Shown here one piece after another: positions 25,930-35,471 of a stretch of 64,000 bases of DNA. The position numbers and the translations under genes are program-made. This stretch comes from Methanosarcina vacuolata Z-761. Lineage in GTDB: Archaea; Halobacteriota; Methanosarcinia; Methanosarcinales; Methanosarcinaceae. The stretch is taken from NCBI RefSeq assembly GCF_000969905.1, contig NZ_CP009520.1, positions 3,720,001-3,784,000 of the forward strand, read 5' to 3'. Each line of letters starts with the position of its first letter. Positions within the stretch are counted from its first letter, which is position 1. The notes below the pieces were generated by a model, which saw only the letters and a program-made list of their open reading frames with translations, ran no database searches and was not told where the DNA came from.

Positions 25930-27267
25930 TTACTTCTTACCGAACTTCCATCCTCCAAAAAGGCAGGCCAAGCCGCACAATAATCCGAAGCCTGGAGTAG
26001 AGTTATTTTTGCTCGATTCATTTCCATTTGAGATACTACCATTATCATACTCAGAATTATTGTTCTTTGAATTATTGAGTTCAACAGCTTTTTTTTCTTC
26101 AAATGATAGGTTAGCTTCTTCGGCTTCTGTATCTTCACGTGAATTGGAAGCTACCCTTGTGCTTTGATCAGTAATATTAGAATCTATTAAAGGCCCAATA
26201 GCAACTCCAGCAGGATAGTTTAGAGTATATTTCCCTGAATTCACAGTCGCTGTAACTTTGTTTGTATCTGTATCAATTACGGAGACATTGTCGCCTTCGG
26301 CGTTTGTCACATATACCTTTTTTCCGTTCGGTGTGACTGCAATTCCCATAGGCTGTTTTCCTACAGGCACGGTGGCTATAACAGTGTTTGTTACTGTATC
26401 AATTACGGATACGTTGTTGCTTTGCCAATCTGCCACGTATACCTTTGTTCCGTCCGGTGTGACTGCAATATCACCTGGGCCATCTTCTACAGGCACGGTG
26501 GCTGTAACGGTGTTTGTTTCTGTATTGATTACTGATATGTCATTGCTGCCTGTATTGGTTACATACACCTTATTCCCGTCAGGACTGACTGCAATATCAG
26601 AAGGATGGTCTCCTACAGGCACCGTGACTGTAATTTTGTTTGTAGCCGCATCGATTACAGAAGTAGTGTTGTTGCGGCTGTTTACAGCATAGATTTTTTT
26701 TCCATCTGGAGCGATTTCAACGTTAACAGTACTTATTCCGAGATTAATCATGGCCGTTACGCTATTCGTTGCCGTGTCAATTATTGAGATATTGTTGCTG
26801 TCATTATCCGCCACACTGTAGCGATTTGTCACATAAACCCTTGTTCCTGCAGGGTTGACTGAAACTCCCCAGGGATAACTTCCTCCTGTATTCACTGTAG
26901 CACTAACCATATTTGTGGCTGTGTCAATTACTGAGACGGTGGGGTCAAATCCGGTTGCTACGTATACCTTTGTTCCTGCAGGGTTGACTGCAACACCTGC
27001 CGGCCAGCCGCCCACAGGCACCACGGATGTAACATTGTCAGTTGCTGTGTCAATTACAAAAACAGTTCCAGTGTCGACCCCCAAACTCGTAACATATGCA
27101 AATGGAGCTGCACCTGCTACGCTCACCAGTATTGAAATCGTAAGTACTGGTATTCCAAAAGCTCTTAGGAAAGTATCTTTTCTGCGTGCTTTATTAGACA
27201 TTACCACAGATGAGGGTGGAACCGGAAAAGTAGCAATCGACGTTGTTGATATAGTTTTACCTTTCAT
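25930..27267 (-). CDS. Secreted YVTN beta-propeller protein with PGF-CTERM anchor
   Basis: The protein (445 residues) has an N-terminal signal region ending near VAGAAPFAYVT. It then has about seven YVTN-type blade repeats of roughly 42 residues (SVIDTATNxVxATVPVGxxPxGIAVxPxGxKVYV). A low-complexity Asn/Ser linker follows, and then a C-terminal PGFGLLCGLACLFGG helix with a basic end. This matches the PGF-CTERM sorting signal processed by archaeosortase, so the protein is probably linked to the cell surface. GAGGAT precedes the ATG at 27267. A second ATG 22 codons in would also leave a signal peptide. A related protein with PKD domains is at 45098. Confidence 0.88.
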   Translation of the reverse strand: MKGKTISTTSIATFPVPPSSVVMSNKARRKDTFLRAFGIPVLTISILVSVAGAAPFAYVTSLGVDTGTVFVIDTATDNVTSVVPVGGWPAGVAVNPAGTKVYVATGFDPTVSVIDTATNMVSATVNTGGSYPWGVSVNPAGTRVYVTNRYSVADNDSNNISIIDTATNSVTAMINLGISTVNVEIAPDGKKIYAVNSRNNTTSVIDAATNKITVTVPVGDHPSDIAVSPDGNKVYVTNTGSNDISVINTETNTVTATVPVEDGPGDIAVTPDGTKVYVADWQSNNVSVIDTVTNTVIATVPVGKQPMGIAVTPNGKKVYVTNAEGDNVSVIDTDTNKVTATVNSGKYTLNYPAGVAIGPLIDSNITDQSTRVASNSREDTEAEEANLSFEEKKAVELNNSKNNNSEYDNGSISNGNESSKNNSTPGFGLLCGLACLFGGWKFGKK

Positions 27268-27468
27268 ATTTTATCCTCAAAAGCTGTTTGTCTTTCGCCA
27301 TAGCGCTGTTTAGCGCTGTTACAAAAAAATTTGGAGATTTCAATAAATATATAAAAAATAGTGAGAATTTTGATAAACCTCACTTTTTGGCTGGCTATAT
27401 ATAGCTATATACAAAGTGTACATATGCAACCGTTGAAACCAGGAGTACATCCAACTCTTTAAAGGATT

Positions 27469-28677
27469 TTAACGTATATAGATACGTTTTCTTTCTGTAC
27501 CGTTTCCGATCTTTTCAATCTTTGGTGTACCACGTGACCCAACAGGCAATGGATCATTAATATACATATAATAATACCCATTCTGAATCAGGTATCCCTG
27601 GCAAACCCGATAATGATTTGAAGTCATACTGAAAAAAGGTCTTCTTTTGTTAATCTCTGTAACAGCACCAGAACTAGTACAACTACTAGTTAAAGTTCCT
27701 GTTTTTCCCCATTTAATATTAGCCCATTCTATAATTTCAGAAGGATTGAGCCCAGCCGGATCATCGTTAGAATCGAAGAAATATTTATAGATTGATGTTT
27801 GTTTAGGAGTTGGTCTTCCATAGTATAAAGAAATCATTTGAATAGATGCTTCACCACAATAAATATCGCATTCTTGTCCACGACAAAGAACACCAAGTTT
27901 TATACTTGTTGAAGTCGTTGTTGCTGCATCGGCACTGAGTTTCTTCATATTTTCTTCAGTGACTGCCGCATTAATATTAACTCCCTTATTAGCTGCTGCT
28001 TGTTCTATATATTTTGTGAGTTGATCACTTTCCTGCCACTCTTTTAAATTTTCTTCAACTCCATTCTCCAATTTCATCTCATACATTGACCAAACCCCAG
28101 GCCCGGTTTCAGTTACAGGTTTATCTTCTACCTTTTCAAGAGTATATGCATCTACAAATATCCGATGTTCAAATCCAGTGGTCTTGTCTTTTACAACGGT
28201 CATTGCCCCTATACTCGGATAGTTGTATACAACCAAACTGGTTGATTTGATTTCTCCAGTTGGATAATTTTTCTTGGCGATATCTTTTGACTTTTTTATA
28301 GCTTCAGTCGTTTTATAGGGTTCAGGATCAAATGCAATGTCATTGAATGAATTTCCTAGCTTTTTATTGGCATAAATATCAATTGTACCTATCAATTTTT
28401 TTTCTTTATAGACTAAAAATTGATAAAATAATTTCTGACCATTTATGTCATAAAGCTCAATTGGTTTGGGATCAATAGATGCCCCTGTCCAATCTTCAAA
28501 GTTTGGTGCTTTGGCTACTATAAAACGTATCATATTCGCATTAGCATGCTTAAAGGCGTCTTCAGCAGTTACAGAGTAATTATCCTCTTTCTGTGCACTT
28601 ACGGCTGGTATCAATGTAATACCAACCAGCAATATTACTAAAATTAGCGCTACTATTCCAAATTGTTTCTTAATCAT
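27469..28677 (-). CDS. Secreted C39-like cysteine peptidase
   Basis: A signal peptide (residues 1-28, ending VSAQK) precedes a pro-region of about 230 residues and then a papain-like domain. The catalytic pattern is seen as GQECDIYCGEASIQMISLYYG (Cys274 after a Tyr, with Ala/Ser as in C39 and C70 families), SNHYRVCQGY (His355) and YYMYINDPLP (Asp375), the usual order for Peptidase_C39_2. Extra Cys at 265 and 270 could form a disulfide outside the cell. A two-lobed pro-domain resembling inhibitory regions fills the middle. The target is unknown. Confidence 0.75.
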   Translation of the reverse strand: MIKKQFGIVALILVILLVGITLIPAVSAQKEDNYSVTAEDAFKHANANMIRFIVAKAPNFEDWTGASIDPKPIELYDINGQKLFYQFLVYKEKKLIGTIDIYANKKLGNSFNDIAFDPEPYKTTEAIKKSKDIAKKNYPTGEIKSTSLVVYNYPSIGAMTVVKDKTTGFEHRIFVDAYTLEKVEDKPVTETGPGVWSMYEMKLENGVEENLKEWQESDQLTKYIEQAAANKGVNINAAVTEENMKKLSADAATTTSTSIKLGVLCRGQECDIYCGEASIQMISLYYGRPTPKQTSIYKYFFDSNDDPAGLNPSEIIEWANIKWGKTGTLTSSCTSSGAVTEINKRRPFFSMTSNHYRVCQGYLIQNGYYYMYINDPLPVGSRGTPKIEKIGNGTERKRIYIR

Positions 28678-29164
28678 TCATTTAACTCCTAGTTACTTTT
28701 TCCTAGGAAGCAGAATCAGGCAAACTTGATATATACACAAAGCGAACATGACCATTGCCTCTTAGGACATGTTTTATGGAGTCAGGGTTATCTGGAAAGT
28801 ACTGATAAACTCTATAAAATTCTATTTATTATTCCTTTATATATTTTAGGATCAAGTTATCAAACAATCTGATACGATATAATATTTAGGATTATTTTTT
28901 TCAGAATTATTACTTAATAGGTCGAATTATTTGAGGATTGGGCTAGAAAATTTATATACTTATACTGAACCCAAGCGCAGTTTTAAACTTAAAAAGTGAG
29001 AAATGGTGTTTTTAAGAAAAGTATAAACTGTCCTGGCATATTCAAAAAAATCGTCACAACTAATTATAGGACAGCATGTTTCGTTTTTCATCTCTTTATA
29101 GTCCCTTTGAGGACCACCTTCTATTACCCTGGTAGTTTACTTTATTCTGACTTTTGCCTTTCGT
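28678..29164. other. Intergenic region upstream of the C39 peptidase
   Basis: About 490 AT-rich bases hold the peptidase promoter. Short plus-strand frames here and in the following repeat lack ribosome sites and are rejected. Confidence 0.4.
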
Positions 29165-29318
29165 GTTTGTTCATTGTGTTGTAATCTTTTTCCATTTTAT
29201 TTATTGTATTATAATTTTTTTCCATCTTTTTCATTGTATTGTAATTTTTTCCATCTTTTTTATTGTGTGGTAATATTTTTCCATATTTTGCATTGTGTTA
29301 TAATCGTTTTCCATCCAC
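29165..29318. repeat. About 30-bp T-rich tandem repeat
   Basis: Five imperfect copies of a unit like TTCATTGTATTGTAATTTTT plus TCCATCT. They lie directly downstream of the Cas4-like gene. Confidence 0.75.
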
Positions 29319-29325
29319 TTCTATT

Positions 29326-30147
29326 TCAGAAAAATTTTGACATAAGGGAAGACTCTGACACGCAGTGTTCTGAAAAGTTACATTCTTTGCAGAATTTCTC
29401 TTCCTTTCTCTCAGGCATAACTCCGGCTTTAATTTTTTCCACTTCCCTGCAGATTTTAAGAACTTCCCGCCTATCCGTGCTTCGAACAGCTACCCTTCGG
29501 AGAAGGCCGAAACTTACATATTCCACAAAGGCAAAGGGAACCTCTTTTCCATTTTCAGCTTCAAGAAGCATGACAAAAGCTGCGGCATGTATCCGATCAG
29601 AAGCCCATACTCCCTGTTGAGGGCAGCTTCCTGGCTTTAAGATTGACGGAACCTGCGCACCTTCAAAGCAAACGAGTTTTGACGGAACACCTTTAAGGTT
29701 AAGTCTTTCTGAGGACAGAAATGGCTCGGTTTTAACAGGCGTAAGTGCCGCAAGCATAGGCTCTTTCCCAAATTCTTCAAGTGCTCCCCGCAGGTTGGCT
29801 GCAATTTCGGGAAGTTTAGCTCTTGCCCGCGCTTCTCCGTCCTCAAAAATCTCTTTTGTAACACATGCGAGTTCTCGCGGAAACAGGAGTGGGAGATCTG
29901 TACATACCTTTGCCAGAGAAATTTCAAGCTCCTCATAAAGGTTATCGGCGTTTAACGAACACTCTTTCACAATTTCGGGATAATTTAGGGAGAGTTCTTT
30001 CAGGATTATTCTTTCGAGCCTGGAGGCAGTAACTTCCGAAAACAATTCAAAGCCTCGATTGACAAAGTATACCCTCCTCGGGCAGTTGATATATAGAAGA
30101 AGGTCTGAGACGTTTATCTCCTGATTGGACGAATTGACTGGCATCAT
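29326..30147 (-). CDS. Cas4/RecB-like PD-(D/E)XK protein, probably inactive
   Basis: The 273-residue protein follows the Cas4 pattern: an early Cys in YINCPRRVYF (residue 22), a central nuclease core, SDRIHAAAFVMLLEAE that matches the conserved DRxQLxAYxxLLE helix, and C-x2-C-x5-C at the end (FCKECNFSEHC). The four Cys should bind an Fe-S cluster. In the core, the usual G-x-x-D becomes GVPSK and the P-x-E-x-K becomes PSILK, so the catalytic Asp and Glu look replaced while the Lys remains. No CRISPR array or other cas gene is in the window. It is divergent from the mevalonate cluster. Confidence 0.7.
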   Translation of the reverse strand: MMPVNSSNQEINVSDLLLYINCPRRVYFVNRGFELFSEVTASRLERIILKELSLNYPEIVKECSLNADNLYEELEISLAKVCTDLPLLFPRELACVTKEIFEDGEARARAKLPEIAANLRGALEEFGKEPMLAALTPVKTEPFLSSERLNLKGVPSKLVCFEGAQVPSILKPGSCPQQGVWASDRIHAAAFVMLLEAENGKEVPFAFVEYVSFGLLRRVAVRSTDRREVLKICREVEKIKAGVMPERKEEKFCKECNFSEHCVSESSLMSKFF

Positions 30148-30283
30148 ATACTAATTCGTTTACAAACATTATAAATTTTCTTAAGAACGTGTGCTGCACA
30201 TTGATTTAGAAGTTCTGCGACAATTGCCGAATTCATATTCGTTAGATATATAAGGTAATGTTTCCTCTTAGAGTACGTAAGTC

Positions 30284-31024
30284 ATGACATCCAATGAATC
30301 CTCAGAAAATCTGCGCAACCGTCTGGCGGAAAAAATGGCTGGAGATATCACTCTTTCGGAAAAGCCGGGAGAGTCACTCAAAAAATGGAGATCAAATTTT
30401 GAGATATCCCAGACCGATCTTGCAAATTACCTTAAGGTTTCCCCCTCCGTTATCAGTGATTATGAAAGTGGGAGACGAAAGTCTCCAGGAACGCTAATTA
30501 TAAAAAAAATTGTTGAGTGCCTCCTTGAAATTGATATGGATCGGGGAAGCAAAAAAATTCACGCTTACGAATCTATACTTAATGCCGAAAGCGGTACGAA
30601 ATCCATTTACTCAACATATGAGTATACGATCCCGATACAGCTTGCTAAACTGGTCAACCTTATTGAAGGAGATATTATCTACAAAGGAGTTGAAAGGCCT
30701 CTTTACGGTTTCTCTGTCATTGACAGCCAGAGAGCAATCCTGGAACTTTCTTCCCATGAGTTTCAGAAGCTCTATGGCTGGAGTACCGACAGGGCCATGA
30801 TCTTTACGAAGGTCAGCACCGGAAAATCCCCAATGGTAGCCATCCGGGTTACCAACCTTAAGCCCGGTGCCGTGGTACTTCACGGTCTTCGAAAAGAAGA
30901 GGTCGAACCTGTTGTAATCAAAATGGCAGAAGTCGACCGCATCCCCCTGGTCGCAACTACGATGGATCTTGACCAGATTGTCCAGTTACTGAGAAAATAC
31001 AGTCAATACTATGCCAGGGAATAA
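30284..31024 (+). CDS. XRE-type transcriptional regulator upstream of the mevalonate genes
   Basis: The 246-residue protein has a Cro/C1 helix-turn-helix at about residues 38-75 (QTDLANYLKVSPSVISDYESGRRKSPG) and a C-terminal archaeal domain of about 150 residues seen in MTH967-like regulators. That domain includes YTIPIQLAKLVNLIEGDI. It precedes HMG-CoA synthase by 46 bases on the same strand, an arrangement conserved in methanogens, so it may sense and regulate isoprenoid precursor supply; this is inference. The ATG at 30284 follows a TATA element by a short leader. Confidence 0.85.
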   Translation: MTSNESSENLRNRLAEKMAGDITLSEKPGESLKKWRSNFEISQTDLANYLKVSPSVISDYESGRRKSPGTLIIKKIVECLLEIDMDRGSKKIHAYESILNAESGTKSIYSTYEYTIPIQLAKLVNLIEGDIIYKGVERPLYGFSVIDSQRAILELSSHEFQKLYGWSTDRAMIFTKVSTGKSPMVAIRVTNLKPGAVVLHGLRKEEVEPVVIKMAEVDRIPLVATTMDLDQIVQLLRKYSQYYARE

Positions 31025-31070
31025 ACCCTGAATTCTGATGCCCTGAAACACTCAAAAACAGGTGGAAATA

Positions 31071-32120
31071 ATGACTATTGGAATCGTATCTTACGGTGCT
31101 TATGTTCCCCGATACCGTATCAAAGTAGAAGAAATCGCCCGGGTATGGGGTGATAATGCAGATGCTCTTAAAAGTGGCCTTATGGTATATGAAAAATCCG
31201 TGCCTGATATCGATGAAGACGCAGCAACTATAGCTGTGGAAGCGGCAAGATACGCGATGGCAAGAAGCGGGGCTGATCCAGAGAGGATTGGGGCAGTATA
31301 TACGGGCTCGGAGAGTCATCCCTATGCTGTAAAGCCAACAAGCACAATTGTCGCCCAGGCTATAGGAGCAACCCCAAATATGACTGCAGCAGACTTCGAG
31401 TTTGCATGTAAGGCAGGGACAGCCGCAGTTCAGGCCTGTATGGGACTGGTAAGTTCAGGAATGATCGACCTGGGCATGGCTATAGGAGCCGATGTTTCCC
31501 AGGGTGCTCCCGGTGATGCTCTTGAGTATACTGCAGCTGCAGGGGGAGTTGCCTGCCTCATTGGAAGAAACGAATCAGAGATTGCCGCAATCATTGAAGA
31601 CACTTATTCCTTTACAACTGACACCCCTGACTTCTGGAGAAGAGAAGGGATGCCCTACCCTGAGCACGGAGGCCGTTTTACAGGAGAGCCAGGCTACTTC
31701 AAGCATGTGACTAACGGCGCAAAAGGTCTTATGGAAAAACTCGGGACAAAGCCTACAGATTATGATTATGCGGTTTTCCACCAGCCAAATGGAAAATTCC
31801 CTACCAAAGCTGCAAAAACCCTGGGTTTCACCATGGCCCAGATTGCTCCAGGGCTTGTAGTTCCAAAAATTGGGAACACGTATTCAGGTTCCTGTCTTAT
31901 GGGAATTGCTGCGACTCTTGACCAGGCAAAACCAGGGGACAGAATTTTTGCGACTGCCTTTGGGTCAGGTGCAGGGTCTGATGCTTTTAGTATAACGGTT
32001 ACAGACAGGATTGAGGAAATCCGAAACAGGGCTCCGACGGTTTCCGAACTGATTAAAAATCCTGTATATATTGACTATGCAAGATACGCCAAACATAAGG
32101 GTAAAATCCGCCGGTCATGA
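31071..32120 (+). CDS. Hydroxymethylglutaryl-CoA synthase
   Basis: HMG-CoA synthase condenses acetyl-CoA with acetoacetyl-CoA for the mevalonate pathway that supplies archaeal lipids. The 349-residue archaeal form shows [14 protein letters not shown] at the start, the active-site Cys in [19 protein letters not shown], and [14 protein letters not shown] with the catalytic His. AGGTGG sits six bases before the ATG at 31071; a GTG three codons earlier is not used. With the two following genes it forms the known archaeal thiolase-HMGS-DUF35 complex that channels acetoacetyl-CoA. Confidence 0.95.
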   Translation: MTIGIVSYGAYVPRYRIKVEEIARVWGDNADALKSGLMVYEKSVPDIDEDAATIAVEAARYAMARSGADPERIGAVYTGSESHPYAVKPTSTIVAQAIGATPNMTAADFEFACKAGTAAVQACMGLVSSGMIDLGMAIGADVSQGAPGDALEYTAAAGGVACLIGRNESEIAAIIEDTYSFTTDTPDFWRREGMPYPEHGGRFTGEPGYFKHVTNGAKGLMEKLGTKPTDYDYAVFHQPNGKFPTKAAKTLGFTMAQIAPGLVVPKIGNTYSGSCLMGIAATLDQAKPGDRIFATAFGSGAGSDAFSITVTDRIEEIRNRAPTVSELIKNPVYIDYARYAKHKGKIRRS

Positions 32121-32136
32121 AAACGGAGTGAAGAAT

Positions 32137-33309
32137 ATGAGAGACGTAGCAATTATCGGAGTAAAGAATACCAAGTTCGGAGAACTCTGGGAACGGTCCC
32201 TGAGGGATATAGTAGTAGAAGCCGGGGCCGGAGCACTCGCAGATGCAGGCGTTGGCGGAAAAGAAATCGACGCTCTCTACGTAGGAAACATGAGCGGAGG
32301 GCGATTTATTGATCAGGAACATATAGGTGCTCTTATAGCGGACTATTCGGGACTTTCCAAAAACCTGCATGTCCCAGCTACGCGAGTTGAAGCTGCCTGT
32401 GCATCAGGCGGGCTTGCCCTGCGGCAGGCCATCATGGCTGTAGCTTCCGGTTATAATGATATTGTGATTGCAGCAGGAGCCGAAAAAATGACTGATGTGG
32501 GGTCTGAGGAAGCGTCTTCAGCTCTTGCAGCAGCGGCTGATCGGGAGTGGGAAGGGATGGCAGGAGCAACTTTTCCCGGAATCTATGCAATGATTGCAAG
32601 ATTGCATATGCACAGGTATGGGACTACCAGCGAACAGCTTGCCGAGGTTGCCGTAAAGAACCATAAAAACGGCTCTTTAAATCCCATTGCTCAGTATAAA
32701 AACAAAATCACTGTGGACGACGTGTTGAAATCTATAATGGTAGCTGATCCTTTGCATATTTTTGACTGTTCCCCTATAACGGATGGCGCTTCAGCTCTTG
32801 TGCTTGCCCCAGCGGATATTGCGCACAAGTACACGGATACTCCCATTTATATCAAGGCAACCGCTCAGGCAAGTGATACAATTGCGCTTCACGACCGGCG
32901 GGATATAACAACCCTCGACGCAACCGTGGTGGCTGCAAAGCGGGCCTATTCCATGGCAAAGCTGAGGCCTGAAGACATCGACCTTGTAGAAGTGCATGAC
33001 TGCTTCACCATTGCTGAGATTTGTGCAATTGAAGACCTCGGGTTTGCAGAAAAAGGAAAAGGCGGAATTGTCACAGCAAACGGAGAAACTGCAATCGGAG
33101 GTAGGATTCCTGTCAATACCTCAGGCGGCCTCAAAGCCTGTGGACATCCTGTGGGAGCAACTGGCATAAAGCAGGCTGTAGAAATCGTAACCCAGCTGCG
33201 CGGAGAAGCAGGCAAGCGTCAGGTCGAAGGCGCAGAGTATGGCATGACCCATAACGTAGGAGGGTCAGGAGCAACAGCAGTAGTGCATATTTTCTCGAGG
33301 GAGAGGTGA
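32137..33309 (+). CDS. Acetoacetyl-CoA thiolase (archaeal type)
   Basis: This 390-residue thiolase joins two acetyl-CoA units. It shows [16 protein letters not shown] with the nucleophilic Cys, the family [20 protein letters not shown] with the catalytic His, and [11 protein letters not shown] in place of the usual NEAF region, as in the archaeal/SCP-x branch. The ATG at 32137 with GGAGTG upstream is preferred over the open frame from 32071, which would overlap the HMGS gene. It partners with HMGS and DUF35 in one complex. Confidence 0.93.
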   Translation: MRDVAIIGVKNTKFGELWERSLRDIVVEAGAGALADAGVGGKEIDALYVGNMSGGRFIDQEHIGALIADYSGLSKNLHVPATRVEAACASGGLALRQAIMAVASGYNDIVIAAGAEKMTDVGSEEASSALAAAADREWEGMAGATFPGIYAMIARLHMHRYGTTSEQLAEVAVKNHKNGSLNPIAQYKNKITVDDVLKSIMVADPLHIFDCSPITDGASALVLAPADIAHKYTDTPIYIKATAQASDTIALHDRRDITTLDATVVAAKRAYSMAKLRPEDIDLVEVHDCFTIAEICAIEDLGFAEKGKGGIVTANGETAIGGRIPVNTSGGLKACGHPVGATGIKQAVEIVTQLRGEAGKRQVEGAEYGMTHNVGGSGATAVVHIFSRER

Positions 33310-33315
33310 GATCCG

Positions 33316-33714
33316 ATGTCTTCCGTTCCAAGATTCTGGAGAAGTCTCGGCAGCAGGTATAACCTTGAAGGTACCCGCTGTAAAGAATGTGGGGAACATT
33401 TCTATCCCCCGCGTAATTTTTGCGTAAACTGCAGGCGTGTAGGCCATATTGAGCCTTACAGGTTCAAAGGCACTGGCGAAATAATATCATATACAGTAAT
33501 CCATACAGCTGCAGAAGGTTTTGAAGACCTGGCTCCTTATACCCTTGCGATAATTCAGCTTGATGAAGGTCCCCGCCTGACATCGCAGGTAATTGGCGAT
33601 CCTGAAAAAATTCACATTGGAATGAGGGTAAGATCCGTATTCCGCAAGCTTGGAGAGGACGGTGAAGGTGGCATGATCTACTACGGCACCAAGTTCGTCC
33701 CCGAAGATGCATGA
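33316..33714 (+). CDS. DUF35 OB-fold/zinc-ribbon protein
   Basis: The 132-residue protein has an N-terminal helix (FWRSLGSRYNLEG), a rubredoxin-like zinc ribbon with two Cys pairs (CKECGEHFYPPRNFCVNC), and an OB-fold (GTGEIISYTVIH). In the archaeal mevalonate complex this protein holds the thiolase and HMGS together and provides the shared CoA-binding site. It starts seven bases after the thiolase stop. Confidence 0.93.
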   Translation: MSSVPRFWRSLGSRYNLEGTRCKECGEHFYPPRNFCVNCRRVGHIEPYRFKGTGEIISYTVIHTAAEGFEDLAPYTLAIIQLDEGPRLTSQVIGDPEKIHIGMRVRSVFRKLGEDGEGGMIYYGTKFVPEDA

Positions 33715-33725
33715 AAGATCCGGAT

Positions 33726-33881
33726 TTTCCGGATTTTATTTTTAGCGTTTGTTTCCGGATTTTATTTTTAGCGTTTGTTTCCGGATTTTATTTTTAGCGT
33801 TTGTTTCCGGATTCTATTTTTAACATTTATTTCCGGATTCCATTTTTAGCGTTTGTTTCCTGATTCTATTTTTAGCGTTTA
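33726..33881. repeat. 26-bp tandem repeat after the mevalonate genes
   Basis: Six copies of TTTCCGGATTTTATTTTTAG plus CGTTTG, diverging towards the end, start soon after the DUF35 stop. Confidence 0.85.
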
Positions 33882-33941
33882 TGTTGAAAAACGTAAGCAC
33901 TATATTTTCTCATATCATATTTACTTCTGCAGGGCGATTTG

Positions 33942-34511
33942 ATGAAGATAAAGATTGCGATGGCATTGATGTCTGTTGTCTTTATGTTTGTAGTTGGAAT
34001 TCTATCCAATGGATTTTACTTGCTGCCTGGTACCGATGAAGATGTCCTTTTAGAATTAATGAGCACTATCTCTCTTTTTGGTTCTGTACTTTTCGTATTA
34101 GAAGCAAGAAAAGTACTACCCAGATGGCATATGGCAGTCCCGTTTTGTGTTTCACTGTTTTTACTGGTTATCGTAAGTTTTTGGAAAGTTAGTGGTACAG
34201 AATTTCTTAGTGACTACAGGTACCTCGTAACACCCATCGTAATAACGCTTCTGGCGTTACTGTCCCCATTCTCATTACTGGTCTTCTTATCTTTGCATAG
34301 ACATCCATACTCGATGAAAGCATATCTTGCAGTTTCATCCATAGCAAGTGTTATTTCTATATTTTCTCTTTTCTTTGCAGTCTGGGAACTTTCATCAAGG
34401 CATTCACACGAGGCATCTTTTAGTGATGGTCTCATAGCAATTTATTTACTTTATTGGTTAATTGTGATGCCGATTATAGGATTGAGTTTTTTGCATCGTG
34501 CAATAAAGTAA
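33942..34511 (+). CDS. Hypothetical membrane protein (five to six helices)
   Basis: The 189-residue product is almost entirely hydrophobic helices, beginning IAMALMSVVFMFVVGILSNG and ending IYLLYWLIVMPIIGLSFLHRAIK. No family motif is recognised. The ATG at 33942 follows AGGGCG at a workable spacing; a TTG one codon upstream is also in frame. It lies between the tandem-repeat spacers at 33726 and 34587 and has no obvious operon partner. Confidence 0.6.
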   Translation: MKIKIAMALMSVVFMFVVGILSNGFYLLPGTDEDVLLELMSTISLFGSVLFVLEARKVLPRWHMAVPFCVSLFLLVIVSFWKVSGTEFLSDYRYLVTPIVITLLALLSPFSLLVFLSLHRHPYSMKAYLAVSSIASVISIFSLFFAVWELSSRHSHEASFSDGLIAIYLLYWLIVMPIIGLSFLHRAIK

Positions 34512-34586
34512 AGGAATACCAGGGTTATGCCAAGTTGATCGGGATGGACAATTTCATGAGTTCTATATTAGCTGGTTAAATTTTTA

Positions 34587-34645
34587 TCACCACTAGACTT
34601 CTCACCACTAGACTTCTCACCACTAGACTTCTCACCACTAGACTT
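34587..34645. repeat. 15-bp tandem repeat
   Basis: Four copies of TCACCACTAGACTTC lie upstream of the CYTH gene. Confidence 0.9.
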
Positions 34646-34751
34646 GATAGAACCGCCTCAAACAAATACTATATATCGTTTTAGTGCAAGTGTTTTAGCC
34701 AGCAAATATTTACCAATTTTAACCGGATTCAACTGGAGATTCCTGAAAACT

Positions 34752-35285
34752 ATGATTGAAATCGAGGTCAAGGTCAGAGCAGACCATTCAAAAGTTCGCT
34801 CCATCCTTAAGAACATAGGAGCAACAAAAATTGGGATTGAAAACCAGTCTGACGTTTATTTTGCAGCTCCTCACAGGGATTTTGCAAAAACCGATGAGGC
34901 ACTAAGGATTCGTTCCCTGGATGGTCAGGCTGTGCTGACCTACAAAGGCCCCAAACTCGATGGCATTTCCAAAACCCGAGAAGAATTCGAAACTCCTGTA
35001 GATGAAGCCACCACAATACAAATACTGCATGCCCTTGGCTTCTCGGAAGCCGGAGTAGTCCGAAAAAAAAGGGAAGTTTTCAGCGCAGGAGAAATTACTG
35101 TCTGCCTCGATGCCGTCGAAGGGCTCGGGGAATTTCTTGAAGTCGAAATTGTGGCTGAAAGCGAAAAAGAACTCGAAACTTCAAGGGCAAAATTATTTGA
35201 ATTGCTTAAACAGTTTGGCGCAGGGGAAAAGGATTCTATTCGGACTTCTTATCTTGAGATGGTACTGGAGAAAAATAACGGTTAA
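34752..35285 (+). CDS. CYTH-domain protein (class IV adenylate cyclase/triphosphatase type)
   Basis: The 177-residue protein begins MIEIEVKVRAD, which holds the ExExK signature of the CYTH triphosphate tunnel fold. The other charged tunnel residues appear as LRIRSLDGQAVLTYKGP, KKREVF, ICLDAVEGLGEFLEVEI (metal-binding Glu residues) and RTSYLEMVL at the end. Such proteins act as CyaB-like cyclases or as triphosphatases acting on thiamine triphosphate or inorganic polyphosphate; the archaeal substrate is not settled. The ATG at 34752 is chosen because the family starts there, although the frame opens 36 codons earlier. Confidence 0.88.
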   Translation: MIEIEVKVRADHSKVRSILKNIGATKIGIENQSDVYFAAPHRDFAKTDEALRIRSLDGQAVLTYKGPKLDGISKTREEFETPVDEATTIQILHALGFSEAGVVRKKREVFSAGEITVCLDAVEGLGEFLEVEIVAESEKELETSRAKLFELLKQFGAGEKDSIRTSYLEMVLEKNNG

Positions 35286-35471
35286 TACACCTGGTAGATG
35301 TATGTACCAATCTTTCAAAGTTTTTCATACTACTCTTTTTACAGGTCGTTTCTTGTAAAAGAGTTAATCTTAAGCTGAAGAAATTGATATAACGCTTGAT
35401 ATTATAATATTATCTTAATTTGGAAACCCCGGAAATATAGCCGGATAAAAATTTCAGGTGGGCATGGAGGC

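Noticed and set aside
28996-29620. Plus-strand frames across the T-rich repeat.
   Set aside because: They encode Phe/Tyr/Cys-rich low-complexity peptides from the repeat, antisense to the Cas4-like gene at the end.
29326-30147. A CRISPR-Cas locus around the Cas4-like gene.
   Set aside because: No repeat-spacer array or other cas gene was found; the tandem repeats nearby have no unique spacers.
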